Below are positions 1 to 9,302 of a DNA stretch of 64,000 nt, in pieces. This stretch comes from Geojedonia litorea (GTDB lineage: Bacteria; Bacteroidota; Bacteroidia; Flavobacteriales; Flavobacteriaceae), in contig NZ_JBHSGP010000014.1 in NCBI RefSeq assembly GCF_042654525.1, positions 558,001-622,000 on the forward strand, read 5' to 3'. How positions within the stretch are numbered: the first letter of the stretch is position 1; each line of letters begins with the position of its first letter. The translations under genes were made by a program, and so were the position numbers. Under the pieces are notes generated by a model that was not told the origin of the DNA, did no database searches, and saw only the letters and a list, made by a program, of their open reading frames with translations.

Positions 1-435
1 CTGATTTGGTGATGAACACACTTCTACTTTTCCACCTTTGTGTACACAAAGCCATGCCCAACCAGATCCAAATCGGGTTGCCGCTGCCTTACTAAACGCA
101 TCCTTAAACGCATCAAAATTTCCATAAGCAGCTTCAATAGCATCTTTTAATTCTCCTGACAATCTGCCTTTGTCATCTGGATTCATCACGTCCCAAAACA
201 AAGAGTGGTTATAAAAGCCACCACCATTATTTCTAACGGCACCATTATCCATATCTAAATTTATAAGAATATTCTCTATGGTTTTTCCTTCTAAATCGGT
301 GCCTTCAATTGCAGCATTAAGATTATTAGTATAACCTTGATGGTGTTTAGAATGATGTATTTCCATTGTGCGTGCATCAATATGAGGTTCTAAAGCATCA
401 TACGCATATTTTAATTTCGGTAATTCGAAAGCCAT
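1..435 (-). CDS. Superoxide dismutase (Fe/Mn family), C-terminal part cut off by window edge
   Basis: Translating the minus strand from the ATG at 435 gives 145 residues of a Fe/Mn superoxide dismutase, which converts superoxide to hydrogen peroxide and oxygen in the cytoplasm. Visible family features are the N-terminal helical hairpin with the metal-binding His27 in a His-rich stretch (MEIHHSKHHQGY), the NHSLFW segment carrying the second metal His, and GSGWAWL. The family is usually about 200 residues, so roughly the last quarter, including the DxWEHAYY-type metal site, lies outside the window. Fe and Mn forms cannot be separated from this fragment. The upstream minus-strand sequence contains TAAATTTG (complement of 471-478), a plausible Bacteroidota -7 box. 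It is transcribed divergently from the helicase gene. Confidence 0.95.
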   Translation of the reverse strand, partial: MAFELPKLKYAYDALEPHIDARTMEIHHSKHHQGYTNNLNAAIEGTDLEGKTIENILINLDMDNGAVRNNGGGFYNHSLFWDVMNPDDKGRLSGELKDAIEAAYGNFDAFKDAFSKAAATRFGSGWAWLCVHKGGKVEVCSSPNQ

Positions 436-557
436 ATTTTTTGTGTTTTGATGTTAATATTTATTTCCTTCAAATTTACGGATAATACACGGCAATTAAA
501 AATAATAAATTGCTATGAAATCATTGATTGTTTCTATCTTGTATTAAATTTTTATTT

Positions 558-3500
558 ATGCCAAAAATTAGTGCCTTTACCATTTATAATGCTTCTGCTG
601 GGAGTGGAAAAACCCATACCGTGGTAAAGAATTATTTAAAAATTCTGTTTCAATCAAAACTCGCTCTGCCTTTTAAAACTATTTTGGCCTTAACCTTTAC
701 CAATAAAGCTGTTGGTGAAATGAAAGAACGTATCATTGAGACATTAAAATCGTTTTCAAATGAATCCATTTTAGATTCAGATAACTCAATGTTCCATGAG
801 TTAGCTAAAGAGTTGGAAATGGATGCTGTTTTATTACACAAAAAATCACAACACTTATTGCTCTCCATTGTACACAATTATGCAGCCTTTGACATTTCAA
901 CTATTGACAAATTTAACCACAGACTAATACGAACTTTTGCTTATGACCTAAAATTACCGTTGAATTTTGAAGTAGAACTCGACACACAGGAGATGCTTGC
1001 CAAGGCTGTTGACTCACTTATTGATAAAGCAGGAACAGATAAAGAACTTACAAAAGTATTGGTTGATTTTGCCCTCGAAAAAGCCGATGATGATAGAAGC
1101 TGGGACGTGGCTTATGATTTCAATGCTATTGCTAAACTTTTAGTAGATGAGAACGAAATTCCATTTGTTGATCTCATCACCGATAAAACGCTTGAAGATT
1201 TTAAACATCTTAAAATTAGCATCAATGAAAGATTGAAAACCATCGAATCCAAGGTTTTACATACCGCTCAAAATACACTAACCTTAATTGAAGAATGTGG
1301 TTTAGAGCATAATGATTTTTCTGGCCAAAATGGCTACATACCCAGCTACTTTGTAAAACTAACTAAGAACGATTTCTCTGTTGCTTTTGATAAAGTTTGG
1401 ATGGAGAAAATAGAAACAGACCCATTATATCCAAAAACCTCCACCCCAGAGCATATCAAATCTATAATTGATAGTATTCAGCCTCAAATTGCTTCAAACT
1501 TCACTTCAACCAAAGTCGAGATTATTCAGCATAAATTTTTAAAAAATATCTATAAACACCTGACCCCTGTTTCAGTATTAAACGAAATTAACAAAACGCT
1601 TAAGCTGATTAAAGAAGAGGAAAATAAAATTCTCATTTCAGAATTTAATTCTATCATTTCAGGTGAGATAAATCAACAGCCCGCACCCTTTATTTATGAA
1701 AGGATAGGAGAAAAATTTAAACATTACTTTATTGACGAATTTCAAGATACTTCTGTCTTGCAGTGGCAAAATTTAGTCCCCTTAATTGATAATGCTTTGG
1801 CGAGTGAGTCTTTAAAAGGTGAACGAGGTTCAGTGATGTTGGTAGGTGATGCCAAGCAAGCTATTTATCGCTGGCGTGGTGGGAGAGCCGAGCAATTTAT
1901 TAGCCTATATAATGAAACAAACCGCCCCTTGGTTATTGATCAAGTTGTTGAAAACTTGCCAAAAAACTATAGAAGCACAAAACAAGTTGTGCTATTCAAC
2001 AATTCATTTTTCAAGCATATTTCTGGATTTGTGTTTTCAAACCCAGAACATCAAGAAATCTTTGAGACAAGTACTCAAAACCAATCTAAAGATGAAGATG
2101 GCTATGTGGAACTTCATTTTTTAGACACTAAAAACGAAGACGTAGAACTTTTATATTGTGAAAAAGTATTTGAAACTATACAGCGTGTCCAAAAAAATGG
2201 ATTTAGCTTGGATGACATTTGCATAGTCACAAGAAAAGCTAAAGAAGGTGTTGCAATAGCAGAGTTTTTAAGTTCTCAAAACATTGCTATTGTCTCTTCA
2301 GAAACACTACTCTTGAAAAATTCGCCAGAAGTAACATTCATTGTCAACCTGATGACATTAGTGACTCAACCATCTAACAAGCAGGTTAAAATGGAACTTC
2401 TTACTTATTTAGATAGACATCACTTAAATGTTGATGATAGCCATTCTTTTTATAAAAAATTAGTGGAGTTAGAGGGTTTGCAATTCTTCAGAACATTAGA
2501 GTCATTTGGGTTTCATTTTAATCTTGATGTATTTATAACATTTCCCATATATGAAGGCATTGAAGTTATTATTAGGTCTTTCCATCTCGATCAAGAATCA
2601 AACGCATATATTCAATATTTTTTAGATGAAGTTTTAGATTACAGCCTTAAAAATGATGCTGATTTGGCAGGGTTTCTTGAATTTTGGGAACGCAAAAAAG
2701 AAAAATTAAGTGTGGTTTCTCCAGAAAACAATGGAGCCGTAACCATAATGACTATTCATAAATCTAAAGGATTAGAATATCCAATAGTCATTTTTCCTTT
2801 TGCAAATCAAGATTTGTACTTTGATAAGAGTCCTAAAGTTTGGTTTCCCGTAAACGAACATCAGTTTAATGGATTTAATTATCTCTATGTAAATTTAAAC
2901 AAGGACCTTGAAAATTACAGCGAATTAGGCGCCCATTTGTATCAAAGCTATCGGGCGCAATTGGAGCTAGACAGTATTAATTTAATGTACGTAGCCCTAA
3001 CCAGAGCTGCTGAACAATTGTATATAATTTCCGAACTTGATTTATCTAGCAAAGGAGATGAAAAGCTAAACCTTTATTCGGGCTTATTAATTCATTATTT
3101 AAAAAGTCAGGAATTATGGGATAATAATCAGAATACCTATAGTTTTGGAAATCCAAATCAACTTTATCCAAAATTCGAAAAAGAAGGAAACAGCCATTTT
3201 ACACCTTTTATTTCAGTTTCAAGACAACAACACAATTTAAATATTGTGACTAGTGCAGGCTATTTATGGGATACCACGCAGGAAAAAGCTATAGAAAGAG
3301 GAAACCTGATTCATCTTATCATGTCCCATATAAAAGTGAGCAGCGATGCTGATTTCGTATTTGATGTACTTATAAGTTCTGGCCAAATAAATTCTTCTCA
3401 ATCTGAAATACTACGTCCATTTATAAAGAACATCATTCAACACAAACAACTAAAAGCCTATTTTGATTCAGAACTTACTATTTATAACGAAAGAGATATC

Positions 3501-3713
3501 ATTTCTGAAGACGGAAAAATTATAAGGCCTGATAGGATAGTGCTTAATAAGAAAAAAGAAGCTGTCATTATTGATTACAAGACAGGACATCTAGATCCAA
3601 AGCATGAAAAGCAACTAGATAATTATAAAGAAGTAGTTGAAAATATGGGCTTTAAAGTCTTAAAAAAAATACTTGTGTATATTGATGATGAAATTCAAGT
3701 AAAAGAATTTTAA
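558..3713 (+). CDS. AddA/RecB-like UvrD-family helicase with C-terminal nuclease domain
   Basis: This 1051-residue protein is a superfamily 1A helicase fused to a PD-(D/E)XK nuclease, the architecture of AddA and RecB, which process double-strand DNA breaks for recombination. Motifs in order: Walker A ASAGSGKT (Lys18), LTFTNKAVGEMKERI, Walker B FIDEFQDT near residue 392, GDAKQAIYRWRGG near 430, NYRST, TIHKSKGLEYP near 732, YVALTRAAEQLY near 810, and the nuclease motif with RPDR and IIDYKTG near 990-1011. An in-frame TTG lies at 528, but the ATG at 558 begins directly with the conserved MPKISAFTIYNASAG start, so it is preferred. The likely partner is the AddB-like nuclease at 6469, with kbl and an OmpA gene between them. 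Confidence 0.9.
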   Translation: MPKISAFTIYNASAGSGKTHTVVKNYLKILFQSKLALPFKTILALTFTNKAVGEMKERIIETLKSFSNESILDSDNSMFHELAKELEMDAVLLHKKSQHLLLSIVHNYAAFDISTIDKFNHRLIRTFAYDLKLPLNFEVELDTQEMLAKAVDSLIDKAGTDKELTKVLVDFALEKADDDRSWDVAYDFNAIAKLLVDENEIPFVDLITDKTLEDFKHLKISINERLKTIESKVLHTAQNTLTLIEECGLEHNDFSGQNGYIPSYFVKLTKNDFSVAFDKVWMEKIETDPLYPKTSTPEHIKSIIDSIQPQIASNFTSTKVEIIQHKFLKNIYKHLTPVSVLNEINKTLKLIKEEENKILISEFNSIISGEINQQPAPFIYERIGEKFKHYFIDEFQDTSVLQWQNLVPLIDNALASESLKGERGSVMLVGDAKQAIYRWRGGRAEQFISLYNETNRPLVIDQVVENLPKNYRSTKQVVLFNNSFFKHISGFVFSNPEHQEIFETSTQNQSKDEDGYVELHFLDTKNEDVELLYCEKVFETIQRVQKNGFSLDDICIVTRKAKEGVAIAEFLSSQNIAIVSSETLLLKNSPEVTFIVNLMTLVTQPSNKQVKMELLTYLDRHHLNVDDSHSFYKKLVELEGLQFFRTLESFGFHFNLDVFITFPIYEGIEVIIRSFHLDQESNAYIQYFLDEVLDYSLKNDADLAGFLEFWERKKEKLSVVSPENNGAVTIMTIHKSKGLEYPIVIFPFANQDLYFDKSPKVWFPVNEHQFNGFNYLYVNLNKDLENYSELGAHLYQSYRAQLELDSINLMYVALTRAAEQLYIISELDLSSKGDEKLNLYSGLLIHYLKSQELWDNNQNTYSFGNPNQLYPKFEKEGNSHFTPFISVSRQQHNLNIVTSAGYLWDTTQEKAIERGNLIHLIMSHIKVSSDADFVFDVLISSGQINSSQSEILRPFIKNIIQHKQLKAYFDSELTIYNERDIISEDGKIIRPDRIVLNKKKEAVIIDYKTGHLDPKHEKQLDNYKEVVENMGFKVLKKILVYIDDEIQVKEF

Positions 3714-3732
3714 ATTTGTGTCAAATTAAAAA

Positions 3733-4932
3733 ATGATTATGTACGGAGCAATACAACAACATCTTCAAAAAGAACTAAAAGAAATTAAAGAAGCTGGCTT
3801 ATTTAAAAGCGAACGTGTGATTACTTCACCTCAAGGTGCTGAAATTACTTTAAATACAGGGCAAACGGTATTAAATTTTTGCGCCAATAACTATTTAGGT
3901 TTATCATCGCATCCTGAAGTTGTTCAAGCGGCCAAAGACGCCTTGGACACTCATGGCTTTGGAATGTCATCCGTACGCTTTATTTGTGGGACTCAAGATA
4001 TCCACAAACAACTTGAAGCTAAAATTGCATCCTTCTATGGCACCGAAGACACTATTTTGTATGCTGCAGCCTTTGACGCCAATGGCGGTGTGTTTGAACC
4101 ATTATTAGGAGCAGAAGACGCGATTATATCCGATTCTCTTAACCATGCTTCAATTATTGACGGTGTGCGCTTATGTAAAGCTGCACGTTATCGCTACAAG
4201 AATAATGACATGGCCGATTTAGAGCAACAACTCATTGCGGCAAACAAAAATGAGGCGCGCTTTAAAATAATTGTTACAGATGGTGTATTCTCGATGGATG
4301 GACTTGTTGCTCCACTTGATAGAATATGTAATTTAGCAGATAAATATGATGCGCTGGTTATGATTGATGAATGCCATGCCGCAGGTTTTATTGGAGAAAC
4401 TGGCCGTGGAACACTTGAAGAAAAAGGCGTACTTGGACGTATCGATATTATTACAGGTACTCTTGGTAAAGCTTTAGGAGGTGCTATGGGAGGTTACACT
4501 ACAGGCAAAAAGGAAATCATAGAAATTTTACGTCAACGATCAAGACCTTATTTATTTTCAAATTCTTTAGCACCTACCATTGTTGGAGCTTCGATAAAAG
4601 TATTTGATATGTTAGCCAATGACACGTCTCTACGTGATAAACTAGAATGGAATACACAATACTTTAAAAACGGCATGAAAAAAGCTGGTTTTGATATTAT
4701 TGATGGTGATTCTGCAATTGTGCCTGTCATGCTTTATGATGCTAAATTATCCCAAACGATGGCCAATATGTTGCTTGAAAAAGGGATTTATGTTATTGGA
4801 TTCTTTTTCCCGGTGGTTCCTAAAGAAAAAGCAAGAATTAGGGTTCAACTTTCTGCTGCACACGAAAAAGAACATTTGGATAAAGCAATTGATGCTTTTA
4901 TAAGTGTTGGTCGTACTTTGAATATTATTTAA
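3733..4932 (+). CDS. kbl: Glycine C-acetyltransferase (2-amino-3-ketobutyrate CoA ligase)
   Basis: A 399-residue fold-type I PLP enzyme of the alpha-oxoamine synthase family. Kbl cleaves 2-amino-3-ketobutyrate with CoA to glycine and acetyl-CoA, the second step of threonine degradation. Family marks are the N-terminal FCANNYLGLSSHPEV, the substrate loop SSVRFICGTQ, DECHAAGF with the PLP-contacting Asp and His, and TGTLGKALGGAMGG with the Schiff-base lysine near residue 246. Length matches the family. ATG codons at 3733 and 3739 both fit; the shorter form starting MYGAIQQHL resembles the usual family start more closely. No threonine dehydrogenase (tdh) lies nearby. BioF or serine palmitoyltransferase are close relatives, but the sequence fits Kbl best. 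Confidence 0.93.
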   Translation: MIMYGAIQQHLQKELKEIKEAGLFKSERVITSPQGAEITLNTGQTVLNFCANNYLGLSSHPEVVQAAKDALDTHGFGMSSVRFICGTQDIHKQLEAKIASFYGTEDTILYAAAFDANGGVFEPLLGAEDAIISDSLNHASIIDGVRLCKAARYRYKNNDMADLEQQLIAANKNEARFKIIVTDGVFSMDGLVAPLDRICNLADKYDALVMIDECHAAGFIGETGRGTLEEKGVLGRIDIITGTLGKALGGAMGGYTTGKKEIIEILRQRSRPYLFSNSLAPTIVGASIKVFDMLANDTSLRDKLEWNTQYFKNGMKKAGFDIIDGDSAIVPVMLYDAKLSQTMANMLLEKGIYVIGFFFPVVPKEKARIRVQLSAAHEKEHLDKAIDAFISVGRTLNII

Positions 4933-4989
4933 AATCATTCCAAAGTCCCCTATTTTAGTAGAATTATTCAATATTTTTATATATTTGTC

Positions 4990-5020
4990 TTTGTTAATAA
5001 AATTTAACAACTTACTTTTG
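4990..5020 (+). promoter_or_regulatory. Bacteroidota-type promoter for the OmpA-family gene
   Basis: TTTG at 4990-4993 is followed after 19 bases by TACTTTTG at 5013-5020. This is an exact match to the TTTG-N19-TANNTTTG consensus used by the main Bacteroidota sigma factor. Transcription would start near 5027, about 29 bases before the ATG. A second -7-like box, TATATTTG, lies at 4980-4987. Confidence 0.65.
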
Positions 5021-5055
5021 CTTACAATTAACACTTAAAAATTAAATTTTAGAAT

Positions 5056-6405
5056 ATGAAAAATCTTAGCAGATTATTTTTCGCTATGTTGCTTTTATTG
5101 AGCTTCAACGCTAATGCACAAGATAGTAACAATCCTTGGGCTATTGGAATTGGCGTAAACGCAGTTGACTTTTATCCTACCGGGGAGAATGCTCCGCTTG
5201 GAGAGTATTTTGACGAATTTTTTAACTTTGGTGATCACTATAATGTATTACCATCTTTATCGTCTATTTCAGTATCGAGATACTTAAGTGACGGATTTAC
5301 ATTAACAGCTGCAGGAACGATTAACAAAATAGAAAATTTCGGTGATGCATCTGTAAGTGATCTTTCTTACTACGGATTAGATGGAACCATTAAATACAAC
5401 TTTCTTAAAGCTTCAACATTTGACCCTTATTTAGGTGTTGGTGGTGGATACACTTGGGTTGATGACATAGGTGCTGGTACTTTAAATGGTACTTTAGGAT
5501 TCAACCTATGGTTTTCTGAAAATATTGGCTTAAACATTCAAACTAGCTACAAACATGCTTTTGAAGATTACTTATCTTCACACTTTCAACATACTGCTGG
5601 TTTAGTTATTAAATTCGGCGGAAAAGATACCGATGGTGATGGTATTTATGACAAAGATGACGCTTGTCCAGATGTTCCTGGTTTAGAAGCATTCAACGGT
5701 TGTCCTGACACTGATGGTGATGGTATTGAAGATTCTAAAGATGATTGTCCTAACGAAGCTGGTTTAGCTGAATTCAACGGATGTCCTGATACTGACGGTG
5801 ACGGTGTTGCTGACAAAAATGATGATTGTCCAACAGTTGCTGGTCTTAAAGCTTTAAACGGTTGCCCAGATGCTGACGGTGATGGTGTTGCTGACAACAA
5901 AGACAACTGTCCTAATGTTGCTGGTCCTGCTGCTAACAATGGTTGCCCTTGGCCAGATACTGATGGCGATGGTGTTTTAGATAAAGACGATAAGTGTCCT
6001 AACGAGGCAGGTACTGTAGCTAACAATGGTTGTCCAGAAATTCAGCCAACTCCAGAAGTTATGAAAACTTTAAATGAGTATGCTAGAACTATCTTATTTG
6101 ATACTGGTAAATCATCTTTCAAACAAGAGTCTTTACAAACTTTAGCTTCTATGCAAGCTATCTTCAAAGAATACCCACGTGCTGATTTTACTATCGCAGG
6201 TCATACTGATAGTGTTGGATCAAAATCTTCTAACCAATTATTATCTGAAAGAAGAGCTAACGCTGTAAGAGATTGGTTAATTGCAAACGGTATAGATGGA
6301 GAGAGATTAACTGCTGTTGGTCATGGTGAAGAAAAACCAATTGATACTAATGCAACTGCATTTGGCAGAAAAAATAACAGACGAGTTGAAGTAACTCTTA
6401 AATAA
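5056..6405 (+). CDS. OmpA-family outer membrane protein with thrombospondin type 3 repeats
   Basis: A 449-residue secreted protein. It has a signal peptide (MKNLSRLFFAMLLLLSFNANAQ), an eight-strand-like beta-barrel region at about residues 22-185, five calcium-binding TSP3-like repeats of 27 residues (DTDGDG...CP...NGCP) at residues 191-327, and a C-terminal OmpA peptidoglycan-binding domain at about 336-449. The OmpA domain contains GHTDSVG, NQLLSERRANAV and NNRRVEV. The protein probably anchors the outer membrane to peptidoglycan. A consensus promoter lies upstream and a strong intrinsic terminator downstream, so it is likely a highly expressed single-gene unit. Its biased codon use, for example repeated GGT GAT GGT, agrees with high expression. 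Confidence 0.93.
   Translation: MKNLSRLFFAMLLLLSFNANAQDSNNPWAIGIGVNAVDFYPTGENAPLGEYFDEFFNFGDHYNVLPSLSSISVSRYLSDGFTLTAAGTINKIENFGDASVSDLSYYGLDGTIKYNFLKASTFDPYLGVGGGYTWVDDIGAGTLNGTLGFNLWFSENIGLNIQTSYKHAFEDYLSSHFQHTAGLVIKFGGKDTDGDGIYDKDDACPDVPGLEAFNGCPDTDGDGIEDSKDDCPNEAGLAEFNGCPDTDGDGVADKNDDCPTVAGLKALNGCPDADGDGVADNKDNCPNVAGPAANNGCPWPDTDGDGVLDKDDKCPNEAGTVANNGCPEIQPTPEVMKTLNEYARTILFDTGKSSFKQESLQTLASMQAIFKEYPRADFTIAGHTDSVGSKSSNQLLSERRANAVRDWLIANGIDGERLTAVGHGEEKPIDTNATAFGRKNNRRVEVTLK
5626..6036 (+). repeat. Five in-frame 81-bp repeats encoding TSP3 units
   Basis: Each unit encodes D-x-D-G-D-G ... D-C-P ... N-G-C-P. Five copies of 27 codons plus a two-codon Trp-Pro insert before the last unit account for 411 bases. 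The copies differ at the DNA level, so the array is old but could still recombine. Confidence 0.9.
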
Positions 6406-6430
6406 AAAGTTATTAAAATATAATTTTAAA

Positions 6431-6457
6431 AACGCCCCGTATATCGGGGCGTTTTTT
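6431..6457 (+). terminator. Intrinsic terminator after the OmpA gene
   Basis: A perfect 9-bp stem (aacgccccg / cggggcgtt) with loop tatat is followed by a run of T. It ends 12 bases before the AddB-like gene, so the two genes are probably separate transcription units. Confidence 0.9.
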
Positions 6458-6468
6458 ATTTTTATACT

Positions 6469-9228
6469 ATGACAAGTTTTTTAGAAGATGTTATAGTAGA
6501 CCTACAGAATCAAGCCCTTGATATTTCTGAAATAACCTTCATTTTACCGAGCAAGCGTGCTGGCTTTTTTTTAAAAAATCATATTGCTCAACGTACGACC
6601 AAAACCAACTTTGCTCCAGAAATTTTATCAATAGAATCCTTTGTTGAAACTGTTGCCGATATTACCTATGCTACCAACACTGAATTATTATTTGAGTTTT
6701 ATGAAGCCTATTTATCTATAACAGAGAAAGATAATATAGAGCCCTTTGAGGCCTTCACTAAATGGGCACAACTCTTACTTCAGGATTTTAATGAAATAGA
6801 TCGGTTTTTAATTTCCCCTGACTCAATTTTTAATTATTTAGGAGCCATCAAAGAGATTAACCATTGGTCCTTAAATCAGGAACAAACCTCTTATGTAAAA
6901 AATTATATTTCATTCTGGAAAAGGCTTCCAATTCTTTATAGCACGTTTAAAAATATGCTATTAGAGAAAAGAAAAGGCTATCAAGGACTCGTCTATAGAG
7001 AAGCCGCTACAAACCTTGAGCAATATATTGCAACAAAACCTAAAGTTCGATATGTTTTTGTTGGTTTTAATGCCTTAAATAAGGCTGAAGAAATCATAAT
7101 TCAAGAGTTGCTACAACAAGACTTGGCTAAAATATATTGGGACATTGACGAAACTTTTATAAATAACCTCCAACATGACGCCGGGTTATTCACTAGACAC
7201 TATAAAAATAATTGGCCTTACTTTAAAAAACAACCTTTTACTTGGATAACTAAAAACTATGCAACACCAAAAACCATAGAAGTTATAGGTGTTCCTAAAC
7301 AAGTTGGTCAAGTAAAGCAAATTGGAGCATTGCTCAATCAATTACAGGAGAGCAAGAAAAGCCTTTCTAATACAGCGGTAATCTTGGGCAATGAGCACCT
7401 TTTAATTCCATTGTTAAACTCTATTCCCGAACAAATTGACACAGTAAATGTTACCATGGGATTGCCTTTACGTTCTATCCCAATGGCGTTCTTGTTTGAA
7501 TCTCTTTTTAAAATCCATAAAAATGCAAAGCCAAATATCTACTACAAAGATGTTACAGCTATCCTGTCCAATTCATATATAAAACCTTTGTTTTCTGAAG
7601 GCTCTAAAAATTATGCCGATGCCTTAATAAGCCATATTCAAGAAAACAATATTGCTTATTTGAGTTTGTCAACATTAAATTTATTTAGCCCATCTCATTC
7701 AGAATTATTTACTATACTATTTGGGAGTTGGAATAACACTGCCCAAACTGCAATTCACAACTGTACCCAGCTTATTTTATTAATTAAGGAGCATCTACAA
7801 AAGCAAGCGACAAAGAGCGTAATCGACATGGAATATTTATATCGATTTAATGTCGTATTCACAGAACTTCAAAATTTAAACACAACCTATCCACATATTA
7901 ACTCTATTAACGCGCTTTTTGGGCTTTATAAAGAAATTATCGCTAATGAAACTTTAGACTTTAAAGGCGAACCTTTACAAGGTTTACAAATTATGGGGAT
8001 GTTAGAAACTAGAGTTCTAGATTTTGAAACCATAATTATTTCTTCGGTAAACGAAGGCATTTTGCCCGCTGGAAAAAGTATAAATTCATTTATCCCTTTT
8101 GATGTTAAACTTGAGCATGGATTACCCACTTACAAAGAAAAGGATGCGGTTTATACCAATCATTTTTACAGATTATTGCAACGGGCCAAACGAGTTTATA
8201 TACTTTACAATACAGAGCCTGATGTATTAAAAGGAGGAGAAAAAAGCAGATTTATTAGTCAGCTAGAAATCGAAAACATCCATGATATAAAGTCAGTGGT
8301 GATTGGCCCAAATGTTAAGGCAACAGTAAGCTCCTTAAAGCAAATTGAAAAAACTGATGCCATAATGGAACGTCTAAAAACAGTCGCTTCAGAAGGGTTT
8401 TCGCCTTCATCATTAACCAATTATATAAGAAATCCTATTGATTTTTATTACGAGAAAATACTCGGTATAAAACCTTTTGAAGAACTTGAAGAAACTATTG
8501 CAGCGAATACATTAGGTAGCGTTATTCATCATTCTTTGGAAACACTTTATACGCCAATTAAAAACCAATTTTTAACCAAAGACTATATTACATCCCTAAA
8601 GCCTTTAATTTCATCTACCGTAAAGGAACATTTTAAGAATCTATTTAAAGATGGTGATTTTTCCAAAGGCAAAAACCTTATCGTTTTTGAAATCGCCAAA
8701 CGCTATGTGTTCAATTTTTTAGAGAAAGAATTAGAATCTATAAATGCCGGCAATACTATAAAAATTATTGATCTAGAAGCCTCATACTCTACTGATCTCA
8801 ATCTTCCTGAATTAGGCTTTCCTGTTCGTTTAAATGGAACCGTTGATCGCGTTGATGAATTTAATGGTGTAACGCGAATTATTGATTACAAATCTGGTAA
8901 AGTCATTCAAGGGCAAATTGAAATAGTGAATTGGGAAGACATACTTACGGATTACACTAAATACAGCAAAAGTTTTCAGGTATTAAGTTATGCATATATG
9001 CTTCATCAACAAAATCCAAATTGTCTTCCTGTTGAAGGCGGAATCATTTCATTTAAAAACCTACAGGGTGAATACTTTTTAAAATTTGGTAAAAAAGAAT
9101 CTATTCGTGGCCGAACTAAAGATCAATTGATAAATCAGGACACTTTGGACGCCTTTTTTATTCAGCTAAAAACTCTAATACTAGAGCTTTGTAATCCTAA
9201 TATTCCATTTGTGGAAAAGCCATTATAA
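6469..9228 (+). CDS. AddB-like PD-(D/E)XK nuclease family protein
   Basis: A 919-residue protein resembling AddB, the nuclease subunit with an inactivated helicase fold that partners an AddA-type helicase-nuclease in double-strand break repair. The N-terminal ITFILPSKRAGFFLKNHI resembles a degenerate helicase motif. The C-terminal region holds the nuclease core: SSLTNYIRNPIDFYYEKILG near 645-665, an IHHSLETL helix near 685, then VDRVDEF and RIIDYKSGKV near 790-812. I see no cysteine set for the iron-sulfur cluster of classical AddB, so this may be the cluster-less form. It lies 12 bases beyond a strong terminator and must have its own promoter. The presumed partner starts at 558. Confidence 0.8.
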   Translation: MTSFLEDVIVDLQNQALDISEITFILPSKRAGFFLKNHIAQRTTKTNFAPEILSIESFVETVADITYATNTELLFEFYEAYLSITEKDNIEPFEAFTKWAQLLLQDFNEIDRFLISPDSIFNYLGAIKEINHWSLNQEQTSYVKNYISFWKRLPILYSTFKNMLLEKRKGYQGLVYREAATNLEQYIATKPKVRYVFVGFNALNKAEEIIIQELLQQDLAKIYWDIDETFINNLQHDAGLFTRHYKNNWPYFKKQPFTWITKNYATPKTIEVIGVPKQVGQVKQIGALLNQLQESKKSLSNTAVILGNEHLLIPLLNSIPEQIDTVNVTMGLPLRSIPMAFLFESLFKIHKNAKPNIYYKDVTAILSNSYIKPLFSEGSKNYADALISHIQENNIAYLSLSTLNLFSPSHSELFTILFGSWNNTAQTAIHNCTQLILLIKEHLQKQATKSVIDMEYLYRFNVVFTELQNLNTTYPHINSINALFGLYKEIIANETLDFKGEPLQGLQIMGMLETRVLDFETIIISSVNEGILPAGKSINSFIPFDVKLEHGLPTYKEKDAVYTNHFYRLLQRAKRVYILYNTEPDVLKGGEKSRFISQLEIENIHDIKSVVIGPNVKATVSSLKQIEKTDAIMERLKTVASEGFSPSSLTNYIRNPIDFYYEKILGIKPFEELEETIAANTLGSVIHHSLETLYTPIKNQFLTKDYITSLKPLISSTVKEHFKNLFKDGDFSKGKNLIVFEIAKRYVFNFLEKELESINAGNTIKIIDLEASYSTDLNLPELGFPVRLNGTVDRVDEFNGVTRIIDYKSGKVIQGQIEIVNWEDILTDYTKYSKSFQVLSYAYMLHQQNPNCLPVEGGIISFKNLQGEYFLKFGKKESIRGRTKDQLINQDTLDAFFIQLKTLILELCNPNIPFVEKPL

Positions 9229-9302
9229 ATTTTACAGATAAGTAATTTTTAGAGTAGTTTAAAATTGAAAATGAAAAATCATTATCTTTTCATTTTTATT
9301 AT

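Noticed and set aside
5646..6026. 126-residue minus-strand frame across the OmpA repeats
   Set aside because: It is the antisense of the in-frame TSP3 repeats; its own apparent repeats come from those codons. No ribosome-binding or family support.
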